Shown piece after piece: positions 36,311 through 48,300 of a stretch of 64,000 nucleotides of DNA. The position numbers and the translations under genes were made by a program. Source of the stretch: Epinephelus fuscoguttatus (Eukaryota; Chordata; Actinopteri; Perciformes; Serranidae); the NCBI RefSeq assembly GCF_011397635.1, contig NC_064765.1, positions 34,623,519 to 34,687,518 of the forward strand. The letters run 5' to 3'. The stretch's first letter is position 1. Each line of letters begins with the position of its first letter. The notes below the pieces were generated by a model that was not told the DNA's origin, did not search any database, and saw only the letters and a list, made by a program, of their open reading frames with translations.

Positions 36311-38150
36311 TAAAAATGCAGCTTTAGGCTTTGCTCAGGGTTCTTTTCTTTATGTTTCTTTTTTAATCATTTCTATTGGTTAAAGTGATGTACAGTATAC
36401 AGTAGCCTATAGTGTCTTGTCATCCAAGCATTGAACTTCCCTGAGTGACATACCCAGTGTAGAACAGGGTTAAGACAGCTGAGACAGACATCAAACAGGC
36501 CACACTGAGTCACATTCCACCATCAAGTTTAGTCTTTATTTGTACATTAATGCATTTTAACAAGGCTTGGGAATACGGCACACAATAAGATTTCACATAA
36601 ATCATCTTTATCCACTAAGAAGTCCTGTCAGGTCTTAGTTTTTAATCACCAGTAAGTTTTAACAGTGATCAGCGTTTACAAGAACAGCAAAGTATTACGC
36701 GTATGGCCTGATGTTACTGAATTTTACAAAAGTCAGTGAAGGTGTAAAGTAATTTATCCTTAATATATCACAGTGAAACTAGATGCTTTGCCACAGTTTA
36801 ATGCGAGCGAAAATCAACAGTTATTTCATCGATAAAAAATAGTACGTACAACTGTCTAGCTCATCCCTTCATTTGGTCCACTGTGTGAGCTTTAAAGTTT
36901 AGTTACTAAGACAAACATTCCTTCCGGCAGACATGTAAAGCAGCAGGGTTAGGAAAAATATCATCATTCCAATGGAAACCAGGTTTTCAGATGCTACACA
37001 GCATATTGCCAATTGATAAATATAATAGAGAAAATCCCCCACAGGTTACATTGAATGAACAGTGTCATGTAAACAGCCTTTTTAGAATGAAAACATAGTA
37101 ATAGGCAGTGTGGACCAGGAAGTTTTATAAATGCCATGGCCATGTCAGATTTCTACAACAAGAAGCAGTCAGCTTCAAATAAACAGCACAGCTCTCCATT
37201 AATGATCACATGGAAATTCCAGAGCTGGCAGAGGACCACCGAGAAACTGCCTGGAACCTAACTTTGGAGCTGCAGGGAAAAACTGGCTCTTCTAAACTTG
37301 ATCTACGGCCATTTTCCAATGCAATCTTTCATGTAGAATAAAAAGGAGGAGATATGAGATTGCATCAGTAAAATAGTGTTCCACATAACACATACACTCC
37401 CACCATATCTTTATATTGCTCATTTGTGTAATGTGAGGGGAATTTGTCCAAATATCACAATGTGAGCCTGGCCACCTCAAATAAGAGCTAATTCTGATTT
37501 TAGCATTGCACTCACAGATCCTACAATGCAAGGCTGGATTACAAGCAAAGCTAGAACATGACCAGGGCCCCCAAAGTTCCAGGTTCACAGTATGTCAGAG
37601 GTCTTTGGTAATTTGATTAATTGTAGATTTGTTGGCATCACTTAAGTAGAATATCAAATAAGGCAGGTCTGTCTTTGTGATCTTACTTTAGTGAGTAAGT
37701 ACTTTGCTGAGTAGCAGGTGTGGATTAATTTTTAGTAAGCGTACAGTAAAACTGGACAGGCAGGTGTTTGATGTCATCCTAAATTAGTGCATCTGTGTTT
37801 AAGTCTTGGAGCTAGTATTGTTTCTTTAACAAAAAAACTAGATAAATAACCCAGCAGACTGAATTTTAAATGTGTTGGATTTTTGCGTGAATCTGGAATA
37901 CCAGATCAACTAATGGTACTGTAGGTGGAGGAAAGAGAGGATTAACAATGGTGAAGCTAGTAGCCTGTTGCTCAGAGAGACAGGTGCAGGGTGAAAGAGA
38001 AAGGAAATATAACCAAAGGTGCAAAAAAAAAGAAGAAGAGATGTAGAGAAACAGAAGTGATAGAGAGCAAACGTGTGTGTTCATGTGTGTGTCTAAAACA
38101 GAGGGAGGGGGAGGGAAAAGAAACCAGTGTGAGGAACAGAGAGGTGCCAT
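36311..38150. other. Intergenic; possible - strand polyadenylation signal at 36535
   Basis: TTTATT at 36535-36540 would be AATAAA on the - strand. The following 0.75 kb is free of obvious repeats, so it could be a - strand 3' UTR, but no exon links to it. Confidence 0.25.
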
Positions 38151-38159
38151 GCCATTGTT

Positions 38160-38995
38160 TCAATGGCCCATTATTACAGAACCCCAGTGGTGTGAAAAAA
38201 TGTCCCACTGGACCAAAAGCCCATTTGTCCAAAAGCCTGCTATCCTGAAAACAAAAACCCATTGCACCGAAGGCCTGTTGCCCCAAAAATACTCACTCTT
38301 TCTGCACTAAGAAAGATTCATGGCCTGAAATCAATCAGCCCTGCCTCCTGTTTCACACCCACTTTCCCCTGGTTGATTGGAAGCATCTGTGTATTTATAT
38401 CCCTGTCGCAACTGATGTCCGTTAACTTGGCTGCTCCAAACATCAAACTACTGGTCTAACAATCACCCATGTGCATCCATGGAGAAAATGTGAGTAGCTT
38501 GTTCCTCTTAGGGGATTAAGCCCTCACTACCACTGTAATATCACTGCTGCATAAAACTAAAGTTACATAATACCAACCAGGAAAAAAAGGACTTTCGACC
38601 GTGATGTAGCCTACCTTCCATGATTTTTATTTCCCTACTATGGTAAGGGCATGAGTCACCCTACTCTGCCTCTGATTGGCTTACTCTGATATTCCCACCC
38701 TAACCCTTACCAATCTCACTCCACAGGCTAAATCCTAACCAACCCAACCAAAGAAAGCAATGAGTACAAGTCAGTCAGACACAGAATAGCGGGGCTCATA
38801 CTTTTGTCATAGTAGAAAGGTCCAACATCATAAATTTGCACAACAACTGGCCTTTTGCTTCTCTTTGGGAAAGGGTGTCTTTTTGGTGTATTGGGCGTTT
38901 GTTTTTGGGATAACGGACTGGTGGACTTTCGGGTAAATAGAACATTTTTTTGGGCCACTGGGGTGTTGGAATAATGGAACAATGGGCAGTCCCCA
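38160..38995. repeat. Inverted pair of degenerate about-20-bp tandem arrays
   Basis: 38160-38295 holds units like ccactggaccaaaagccc, tttgtccaaaagcctgc and cattgcaccgaaggcctg. 38865-38990 holds the reverse kind (ttttggtgtattgggcg, ggataacggactggtgg, ggaataatggaacaatgggc). Together they look like the two ends of an inverted, tandem-structured repeat. Confidence 0.65.
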
Positions 38996-39185
38996 ACACA
39001 CATTTACTTTTCCTAGGATGGTAAAGGCATGACCCGCCCTACTCTGCCTGACTCTGCTTCTGATTGACTTACCCTGATGTTCTTACCATAACACTAACCA
39101 ACATCACTCTTCATGACTAAACCTAAGTAGTCCAACCAATGAAGGCAATGGATGCCAGCCAATCAGAGGGAGAGTAGGATGGACC
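38635..39185 (+). repeat. Direct repeat pair of about 140 bp (38640-38765 and 39010-39145)
   Basis: The blocks atggtaagggcatgagtcac and atggtaaaggcatgacccgc start the two copies. Both continue through ccctactctgcctctg and aatcctaaccaacccaacc-like sequence. The second copy of the flank lies just beyond the right tandem array. Confidence 0.65.
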
Positions 39186-39479
39186 ATGCATAAGCCATTC
39201 TAGGAGAAGAAAGTTTTCATTCCCTAAAGGGAGAGAGCTATGTAATATTTGTGATAGCCCTATTCTCTACTTTTAAATCGCATTGCTTAAGACTTTAAGG
39301 CAATCAGTAAAATTTTATTCTCTCCTAATAACAGAACTCGTGAGGATTTTAAAAGTCTTCACCCAACCTTGTAAAATGTAGTTCTTGCTGTTCCTAAACA
39401 TTGCCCAGCAACACCAATATCAGTACTTTTGATGTGTAGAAACTATATTTCATAACATTCAAAACAAAAAGTAAGGCCA

Positions 39480-40450
39480 GATTTATCCGACTATGTAAGG
39501 ACGAAAACTCTGTCTGTGTGTCTGTGGGTGTGTCTGTCTGTTCCACGTCTTTCTCCTCACTGACTTGGTCAATCCATGTGAAATTTGGCACAGGGGGGCG
39601 CTATAGCAACTGATTAAAATGCAAACTTTGAATGGGCATATCTCATGCCCCGTATGTCGTAGAGACATGAAGCTTTGCACAGAGATGCCTCTCCTAATGA
39701 GGAACAAATTTGCCTCAAGAACCCATAACTTATAGATTTTCCACCATTTTGAATTTTTTGAAAAACACTTAAAATCAATCTCTTCCTAGGAAGTTTGACT
39801 GATCTGCATGAAACTCAGTGAACATAATCTAGGGACCAATATCTAAAGTTCCCTCTTGGCAAAAGTTGGAAAACTTACTAAAACTGAGTTTCTATAAGGC
39901 AATGAATATTGCGGAGGGCGTGGCTCATCACATAAAGGTGTATAACATCTCAAGGGTTTCACCCATCACCACGCAACTTTGTAGGCATATGACCACACAT
40001 AATCTGAGGGGACCCCTCCATTATTGACCCCATCAAACGAAATGGGGGCGCTAGAGAGCTCATTTCTTATCTAGGCCTAACCACCATATGGATTTTTACT
40101 AAACTTGGTAGATATGTAGAACAGGACGCCTCAAGGTGACTGGAGAAATTTAACTCTAATTGGCAACTGGGTGGTGCTATAACAACAGAAAAATGCTTCA
40201 AAATGGCTAAAATGCGACCAATCGCTGTGGCTCCCCCTGTGGCTGAATGTTTTTTTTTCTTTTTTTTCTTTTTTTTTTGGTATGACTAAGTCATGGTATG
40301 GTATGCTGTACATAATCACGGAAACTGTCAGAGTGTCAGTCAGTCATTCTGTCTGTCCCACGTTTTTCTACTCACTGACGTGGTCAATCTGTGTGAAACT
40401 GAACGTGGGCAACTGTGCACTCAATTGGTATGGACTAGTTATTTAAGTTA
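39480..40450 (-). mobile_element. Unclassified 1-kb element, inverted copy of 17526-18570
   Basis: The reverse complement aligns over almost its whole length with 17526-18570. It includes both flanking direct-repeat modules (cactgacttggtcaatccat near 39556; cactgacgtggtcaatctgt near 40373) and a T-rich tract at 40250-40279. Confidence 0.7.
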
Positions 40451-42859
40451 ATGAACAACTGATATATTATATATAGCATTTTGTTGGCAAGTGGTGATAG
40501 TATAAGTGGAATAATACCCTCCAAATTATCAGTGTTGGGCTGTAGCACATTACAGTAATGTGAAAAGTAACAAGTAGTGTAAGAGACAACAATCTGAAAT
40601 TCAGTAGTTGAAAGCAACATTTAGTAATCCCAGTAATGCTCCATAACTTTGATAGCTAGATGGTGGGTTATATATGGGCCCCAAGGAAGTACACCAGGCT
40701 TTGAAGCCAATTTTTGTAGTTGCCAAACAGTCGAATTACAGCGTCCGAGCCTGTCATGTGATGCCACTGGGCCCAAAAAGACTTCTTCTCTTAGACTTAC
40801 ATTGTGAAAGAGACATTTGTAAATCAGTGGATTTATTTCCTTGAGTGTCACAACATCCGCAAAATGACTTGTTTTATTATCAGAAATTGAAGTACTTGGT
40901 CTGATAACATTTCAAAATCTATAAGGGCCACATGATTGAATCATTTTAACCCCGCTCAAATGAGCGAAGCGCTATACTGGAAGTAGCCGACTCAGCTGGT
41001 GTTAGTCTCTGGTGCACTTGCTCTGTGGGTCCCATGATGCAAAAGCAGTGTTGATCATGCAGGTAATTTTATACATGGCAGTTGAATGTTTTTGGCGTCA
41101 TGCACCACTGAGCAGCTTTCATAATGAATGGGGTCTCGCCTCAAGTGCTGTATCCAGTACTCTTTGTACGTCTATGGTTATATCAGTTTGGTACTCCCAG
41201 ATGTGCGAGCTTGGCGCAGGAGCTTGAGGTGTGGGGAAGTTGTTAGCCTGTACCAAAAGAGGAGAAATACGATTCCCAGTAGTTCTAAAGTTGTCTTATT
41301 TACATGATGTATTTTCTTAGCTGCCTTGCTAACATTAGCTACAGGTACACCTACATTCAGAAATCACCTTATTTTGTGTTGAGTTAAAGGGTGTGTAAAC
41401 CATGCAGTCAAGGCTGGGACTTAATGGCACTGTATGCAGTCACTAAGGCTAAGCTAGTGGTTGGATGGTCAGTAAGTCCCTCTGAATAGTAGGCCTGCCG
41501 GTTTGTTAAACCAAAATGTCTCCTTCTTTTCCACATGTATTAAATACAAAAGATGCAACATGGTTGTGGAGGATTTGGAGATGTTTAAAGGCACCTTTGA
41601 CTGAGTTGGGCAGAGAAACAAAAGTAAAATAGAGACTAATGCAACTTATTACTTCTGTTGCTGAGTAATTAGTACTGTAAAGTCATGCAGTCACTATTTT
41701 AGTGAGTAATGACTAATTGATTGTAGTTTTCAAGTAACTTGCTCTACGTTGCAAGTTGTACTTAACAAACATTGTGTTTATATGATACATATTCCTGCAT
41801 AAATTTGTGTTTAATCAAATTACCACAGACTGAGACAAACAAAAAACTGGAAAGGAAAAACAGCACAGGTGTACTGGTGTAGTTCTCCTGCCATAAGAGG
41901 TTAACAGGGACCCAACAACATATTTGTGGCCAAGGGGCCTGCTTACAATTTAAGCCGGCCATGCCAAAATGACCTTTCAGCTCATTTTTCATGATTTTAA
42001 ATGCTGACTTTCAACGGGGATTTGGAGTGCTATTTGGTGTTGTAACAATATCAACAGATGTACATTCAATTCATTTGTACATGGCTAAGAAAATTACAAG
42101 AAGTCAGAGGCTGTGATCATTATAAACCATCAGTCACTAGTTCAATCCTGGTTAACATTCATTTCTCAAGATATGCTGACAATCTTGTAGCTTTTAAAGA
42201 AAAAGATGCATGCCAGCGAAACACATAATTTCTCCAGGGGTGTGCTTGTAAATCTGTGCTTGAAAGCGCCAGAAAATATAAAATCAAAACTAATAATAAA
42301 TCCATCACTAAACCAGACAGGTGCATTTAGGGCCCTATCAAATCATGTTGGTTAACACAGAGCATCATCAAGTATAAGGACTGGCGGAGCATTTCAGTGT
42401 TCATAATGGCAGTAAAAGCTGCACAAGGCAACAGTCCTGATCTCGCATAAAAATCAAATCAAAAACCCCTCTCATTTTACCCCATTAGTCGCAATCAAGA
42501 AATATGGCTGCAGCATCCCCACAATAGATTCATCCTCCAAATTCTAGTGCCATCACCTTCACCCTCAACAATAAACACACACTAAGACACATTTACGTGG
42601 CTTGGAATTAGTCATAATTCAAACAGTTACCACTCTCCCTGCCCAATTTGAAATTCAAGTGTATATTTAAAATAGCACAACTACACCTGCTTGCAAAGCA
42701 AATTGCCTGCCAGGCCATAACTTCCCACACAGCCTTTCATAACCACATCACATTGTAACAAAATTATTATTGTGTAACTGACAATAATTTGTCAACCTGC
42801 CACATTCCTTTTGTCACATATGTAATAGGATAATAAATCTGATAGCACTGTACTCTCAT
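40451..42859. other. Intergenic, nothing assigned
   Basis: No exon signal tied to a neighbour. A repeat-like, moderately GC segment is present near 40940-41230 without definable ends. Confidence 0.35.
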
Positions 42860-43376
42860 TTAAAGGTGCTACATGTGTCATTTTTAACATCAATAAAATG
42901 ATTACCATACCTTCATTTTGAGACATTAATATAATTACTAAACAACAAAACCACTGCTGGGATGATTGGCAGCTCTACCAGCCTCCATGCTGCATTTTAC
43001 ATTGTGTGCCACCGACATGGATTTGGAGGAAAATCTTATGGATTGATTCACTTTTATCGCAAACAGAGCTAAAAATGTCAAATTTTCTCACTGTGACAAA
43101 TGGTGAAGGGGAGTGAGAAGCAAATGGGAAAAAAATAATCTCCAACAAGTTTATCCTTGCCAGTAAAGCCAAAGATGCCACAAAGGCGAGGAGAGACAGG
43201 ATTATGGGAGATGAAGTCACTAGCACTAAAAAGTTCAGAATGGCAGCGGAAGCTGCTGACTGGTGTGAGACAAAGGCTGTCAATCATCTCAGCCATGGTC
43301 TCATTCTTTCTGGCAATTATACCACGCTACCTGATGCTAAATTGATGTCTAAAAATGTTACATATAGAACCTCAAA
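42860..43376. mobile_element. TTAA-type MITE, about 0.5 kb
   Basis: The left end TTAAAGGTGCTACATGTGTC (42860) continues into an atttttaacatcaa block. The right end (43342-43376), inverted, reads TTTGAGGTTCTATATGTAAC and then an atttttagacatcaa block. The inverted pair covers about 35 bases with several mismatches. No transposase; clearly diverged. Confidence 0.65.
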
Positions 43377-43632
43377 TGAGCTCAAGACTGCATTAACAAT
43401 TAATATTTGGCTGTATAAATAAACTTAAACTCAGCCATTATTATACACATCACTCAGGCAACACTTTCCACATATGAAACATAGAATATAGCATGAATCT
43501 CTAAGCATATTGCTCAATTATTACATTCACAATTTCAGTTTAAGTGATAAATAAAACATTTAAATTAAATGTCATTTCTAAATCCTTCCATTATTTGTTC
43601 ATGTTTGCACATTCATCATACATATATATATG

Positions 43633-43682
<50 letters not shown>

Positions 43683-43723
43683 TATATATGTGTGTGTATA
43701 TATACACACACATATATATGTAA

Positions 43724-43768
<45 letters not shown>

Positions 43769-44710
43769 TATCACTCTACAGATATCTCAATGTTTCAAAA
43801 TATATCATTGACACACTGTTAAATACACTGTAAAGTTGGATGTGATTATAAAATACATTGTACACTGTAAAGTTTGACCTGTCAGTTTTTAAAAGTCAGT
43901 TTTTAAAGTACAGTATATTTATATCTGAAGTAGTAAGAGCAGGAGTTAAAGTGAGGCATTACATGGGGAAGGAAGTGTAATTTGATATAAGGCCTGAGAC
44001 ACATTTACATTGTTAGATCTTTATCAATGGATAACATAATTATAGAGCCCAACAGATTGTTTTCTCCAACTGTAACCATTTGTTTGTATTATTGTATCTG
44101 AATTTGAAACATTGCAGTAACTTTGAAAATAGGTGACCAAGCCAAATCATTGAGAATGCCTCATATATGAATATGTTTATGGTGGATTTACCTTGTAGTT
44201 GTGTTTATCCTGTACAGTACATTCAGTAGAATAAAAAACCCATAGAACTATTCATGTTTCTTATTTAGAGAAATAATAATGTGAAGCTGTAATGAATAAA
44301 TCAACCCTGTGTTTCAAAATCTGACTATTGATAAAACCCATTAGGAATGACACTGTATACATCTTACCTAAGAGTTCTATCAGTGGCCGTATTTCCACAT
44401 AATCTCAACCTGAAGGTTTCTGTATAGCCTGAGTCTCACCCTGTCTCAAATTTAAAATGATTATACATATATGGAATTGTGAAGGCTAATCTAAGAAAAT
44501 GCAACAATTAACTAGTCTTTTATGCAGCCTTTAGAAGGTCATAAGAAGGCAATGGCAGCAGCTAGATGCGAAATTCAAAATTTACAGGCAAAAAATCAGC
44601 ACTTGTTCCAGCCGTGAGTATCTACAGAACAAGTTGAAGATCTTTTCTACCTTTTGGCAATGAACTTCAGAGGCAATTAGAACTTCTTCCAATACCATTA
44701 CCTCCACAAA
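43377..44710. other. 3' flank of the large - strand gene, with (TA)n tract
   Basis: A compound (TA)n/(CA)n microsatellite lies at 43620-43770. The stretch just left of 44711 must include the 3' UTR of the - strand gene, but I saw no clear TTTATT (- strand AATAAA) close by, so its end is undetermined. Confidence 0.5.
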
Positions 44711-45302
44711 TCAACCAGAAGAAGATGAGGATGGTGACGATGATGAAGAAGATGAAGATGAAGGGGAGGGTCTATAGGTCTCGCCTCCTCCCAGTTCCAT
44801 GAAGCTTACCGATGATGATGATGCCAATTCCCTCTCCCTTTCCTTCTCCTTCCTGCTTCCTGTGCAGACTGACCTCTGGGCTGGTTTAAACTGCCACGTC
44901 ACCCTCTTGGATGCTGACGATGGGTCTACTGTTGTTGACCGTTGCACTGGTGTAGTGACAGGCTGAGTCGCCATGGGAATGGCTGATGTATCTGCCAGGC
45001 TGGTGGAGACCCCGGTAACCTTCCTCGCTTTGCCATTGTGGTTTTTATCCTGTTCTGTGAAGAGCTCACTCAGCACTTCAGGCTCAGTGGTTTCTCCAAA
45101 CAAGTCCCAGCCTGGTTCAGCAGGCATCCGCTTAGCCCGTGATGCACCGGAAGATTTGCTACCAGCAGCAGAGATTCTGGAGGAGCGACTGGGATCAGAG
45201 TCTGATAGGTCTGAATCCCAGTCACTGTCCCCTGCCACAGAGTCACAGCCCAGTACCGAAAGATCAACAGGGCCTGATCCTGAACTCTCTGAGTCCGACT
45301 CC
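44711..45302 (-). CDS. Large - strand gene, coding exon 4 (last)
   Basis: The acceptor tgtttttccag precedes 45302. The exon starts by completing AG|G (Arg) and reads ESDSESSGSGPVDLSVLG, an Asp/Ser-rich segment, KRVTWQFKP and a poly-Ser tail, stopping at 44711-44713. The run of - strand TCA/TCG codons for Ser explains the gatgatgatg-like + strand sequence. Confidence 0.88.
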
Positions 45303-48300
45303 CTGGAAAAACACAGCAGATAGAATTTGACTAAAATAGTGAACTTCAACAAGATTGAATTCTAGTGACCAAATATATCACTTCTTTATCCAGCCAATCA
45401 CCAATCTTTAATTAAAACAATTCAAAATATAGCATCTTCTTATTTATATGTAATTGAATGGTACTAAAGCACTTAATTTAAACATGTGGCAGAAACCTGA
45501 ACTCTGACACAAGCAATCTTTATGTAATTGAAAATGACAAAGCATTATTTTCGGTGCTGAAAAAGAAGGGGGAAACACACACATTTGCACTAAAATATTC
45601 CATGAGTTTATAATGGAAATGAAATGAATGATGGTTAAGAACCAAAGCATGCTTTTGTATGGACATGGAATTCAGTAGGTCAGCAGTTGGGCTTCCTGGT
45701 TTAAAACAGCCTGGGCTAAGCCACATCTGCCCTTCCTGAAATGTCTGAAAGTTCAGCCAGGACTCTCACCTCCCTGGCTGAACTTTATGGTCTGTTCTAT
45801 CTACATTCCAACCCTCACCTATAGTTAAGAGCTTTGGGTAATGACCAAACAAAGCCAATGATCTCATTATCAAATGGTAGTGGTAGAAGGTGTGAGGAGC
45901 TAAGACACCGGAAAGGAGTTGGACTGCTGTTCCATTTTGTGGAAAGAAGCCAGTTGAGGTCATTTAGGCATCTTATTGAGATACTTCCTGTAAAGGTATT
46001 CTATGCAAATTCAGCTTTGAGGAGACCTCGTTAAAGACCTAGAACACATTGGAGGGATCACAGATATTTCAAATGGAACCTTCTCAGTATCCTTCAGGGA
46101 AAGCTGGCGACATGGAGAAAGGCATGTGGGGAACCTTGCTTAGCCAAGTGGTACTGCGACCAGAACCAAGGCAATCAGAGCAGAAAATGGATGAATGGAT
46201 CTATTGCAAATTAATGACATGTCTTTGAAATGCTGTTTTAGTTATTTCTCTGACCCCCCACTGAATAACATGCACTAGAGCAAACACACATACAAACAAG
46301 TACACATACCTTCCACTGTAGGGTGCACTTCCTGCAGGGCCCAATAGGAGGCAGGCTGGAGCAGCCAGGTAGACAAAGCTGTCAGTGCAAAGAAAGTCTC
46401 CTTCCTCTGGTTTCTGTGGGGCAAGATGAGTCAGCTTGGCGGTCTGTTCTGTATTGGATTGGTCCAAGTGTGTTTTCAAGCTATCCAAATGTTGTGGTAC
46501 ACTGACTTGTTTTATACCAGGGGTGGGAACTTCTGTCAATGAGGTGACTTCACCCTGGGAGCCAGGTCTTGCAGACACGGCAAGGTAAACAAAGCTGTCC
46601 GATTGGACAAAGGGATCTATATCACCACAGTCCAGTCCTGAGGTTCTGATTGGCTTCTGATTAGGATCTAGGAGGTGTTTGATTGGTTGTTTGGAGGGAG
46701 ACAGAGGAAGAGGGATGTCACCTCCCATGAGGGTCACTTTTTTCCTGGGTGGTAACTCTTCACTTTGTGGGGCATTAAAAGTTGTGGAGCTGTCAATAGG
46801 TGTATGGTTGAATTGGGTCTTTATGACTGAGACTGTACCTATTTTACCAACCCTTCTCTCACTCTCATCTTTGCCTCTCACTTCATCTTTCTCCATCTTT
46901 CCATGCCCTGCTTCCTCTCTTCCACTATCTCCTTCTATGTCTTCATTCATAGAGGTGTTAAGGAGTGAAGGGTAGCACCACTGGAGCTCTGCACTCTCCT
47001 CCCTCCCCCATTCCTTTAACCCTCCATCGTCCCCGTCTTTCTCCAGTGACGTGCTGCTGCTGCCTAGGTCAGAACCACTGACTGGCTGGTCGCTGTCAGA
47101 GCTGGCTTCTTCCTGGCTCTGATTGGATAAGGAGAGGAAGACACCACTGGAATCGGACTCCAGCGTAAGGTTGGAGTCTGGAGAGCTGTCCTCCTTAGTG
47201 GAGCTAGAAAAAAGAGAAGGCTGTCAAATGACTGCTACATCCTCATGTGCCTCCTGTGACTTCTATTATTCTCTCTCTACCATTGGTTACCACAGATGCC
47301 ATTAAATTTGTTATAACCTACTTTTTCAGATGAAGGCCATTGATTTGTTTTTGTCTCTTAGCCTTACAGAGCACTTTTGATTTTTTTATGCCTCTCATTT
47401 AAATGCCTGCCCAGATGTCTTGGTTGATGGACACATCATTATGAATACATCAGCTCTTTAATTTGGCTTAGGACGTAGCACAGTTTGGTCTATGTTCTCA
47501 CTAGCCGGGAACAACACAAATAATAATGAGTTGATTGTGATAATGATCTGCTAAAGCCAGATTCAGGAAAGGGCACTTTGATAGTGTTTCTTTCACACCT
47601 ACTACATTTGGTGCAAATCAAATGAAATGACTTTTACAGTTCATACTGACATGTGTGATATGCTGTCTAATGTGTACCTGTATTCATTTCATAAGAATCC
47701 TTTTTATAATGGTCCAGAGTTTTAAAATGATCCAGATCACAAACGTTACCCAGGATAATTACAACCACTGTAGGGTTAATACCGCAAAAAGAAGGGAGAA
47801 ATTTGAAAAGTAAGCTTTCCCTTTTAATGAGGTAATTAGGTAAACAGATATTAACCTTATTACAGCCATAATGCATTATCAGTCCTGCCAGTAAAAGCCC
47901 CCAAATCCCAAATTGTGGTGCAGCACCATTTGAACCTCTCAAGTCCACATAGTTCACATTCTAAAACTAGTCAATGCTGTAGAGTCAGATCAGTCCGTAT
48001 TTGAATGTGAACTGTGTGGACTTAGGCAGGAGGCAGTTTGGGGCTACCCTAAATGTAACAGATTCAGTGATTTCATTGGAATTACAGTGACAGCCAGACT
48101 TTCATGGCTTTAATGCCTTTCATGGCCAATAAACAGGACTAATCCAGTGTTTTTTTTTTACCCTGAAACAACACAAATTTGGATTTTGTCTCCTTTTTCT
48201 ATTCAGCTCATCAACACTGTGCTGCTCACATCTACTGAATGTGTCTGTTCTCATCTCAAACCATGGACACACACTCTGTTCTGAGATGTTCATTATAATG

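Noticed and set aside
43569..43833. Tyr/Ile-rich open frames
   Set aside because: They arise from the (TA)n/(CA)n compound microsatellite.
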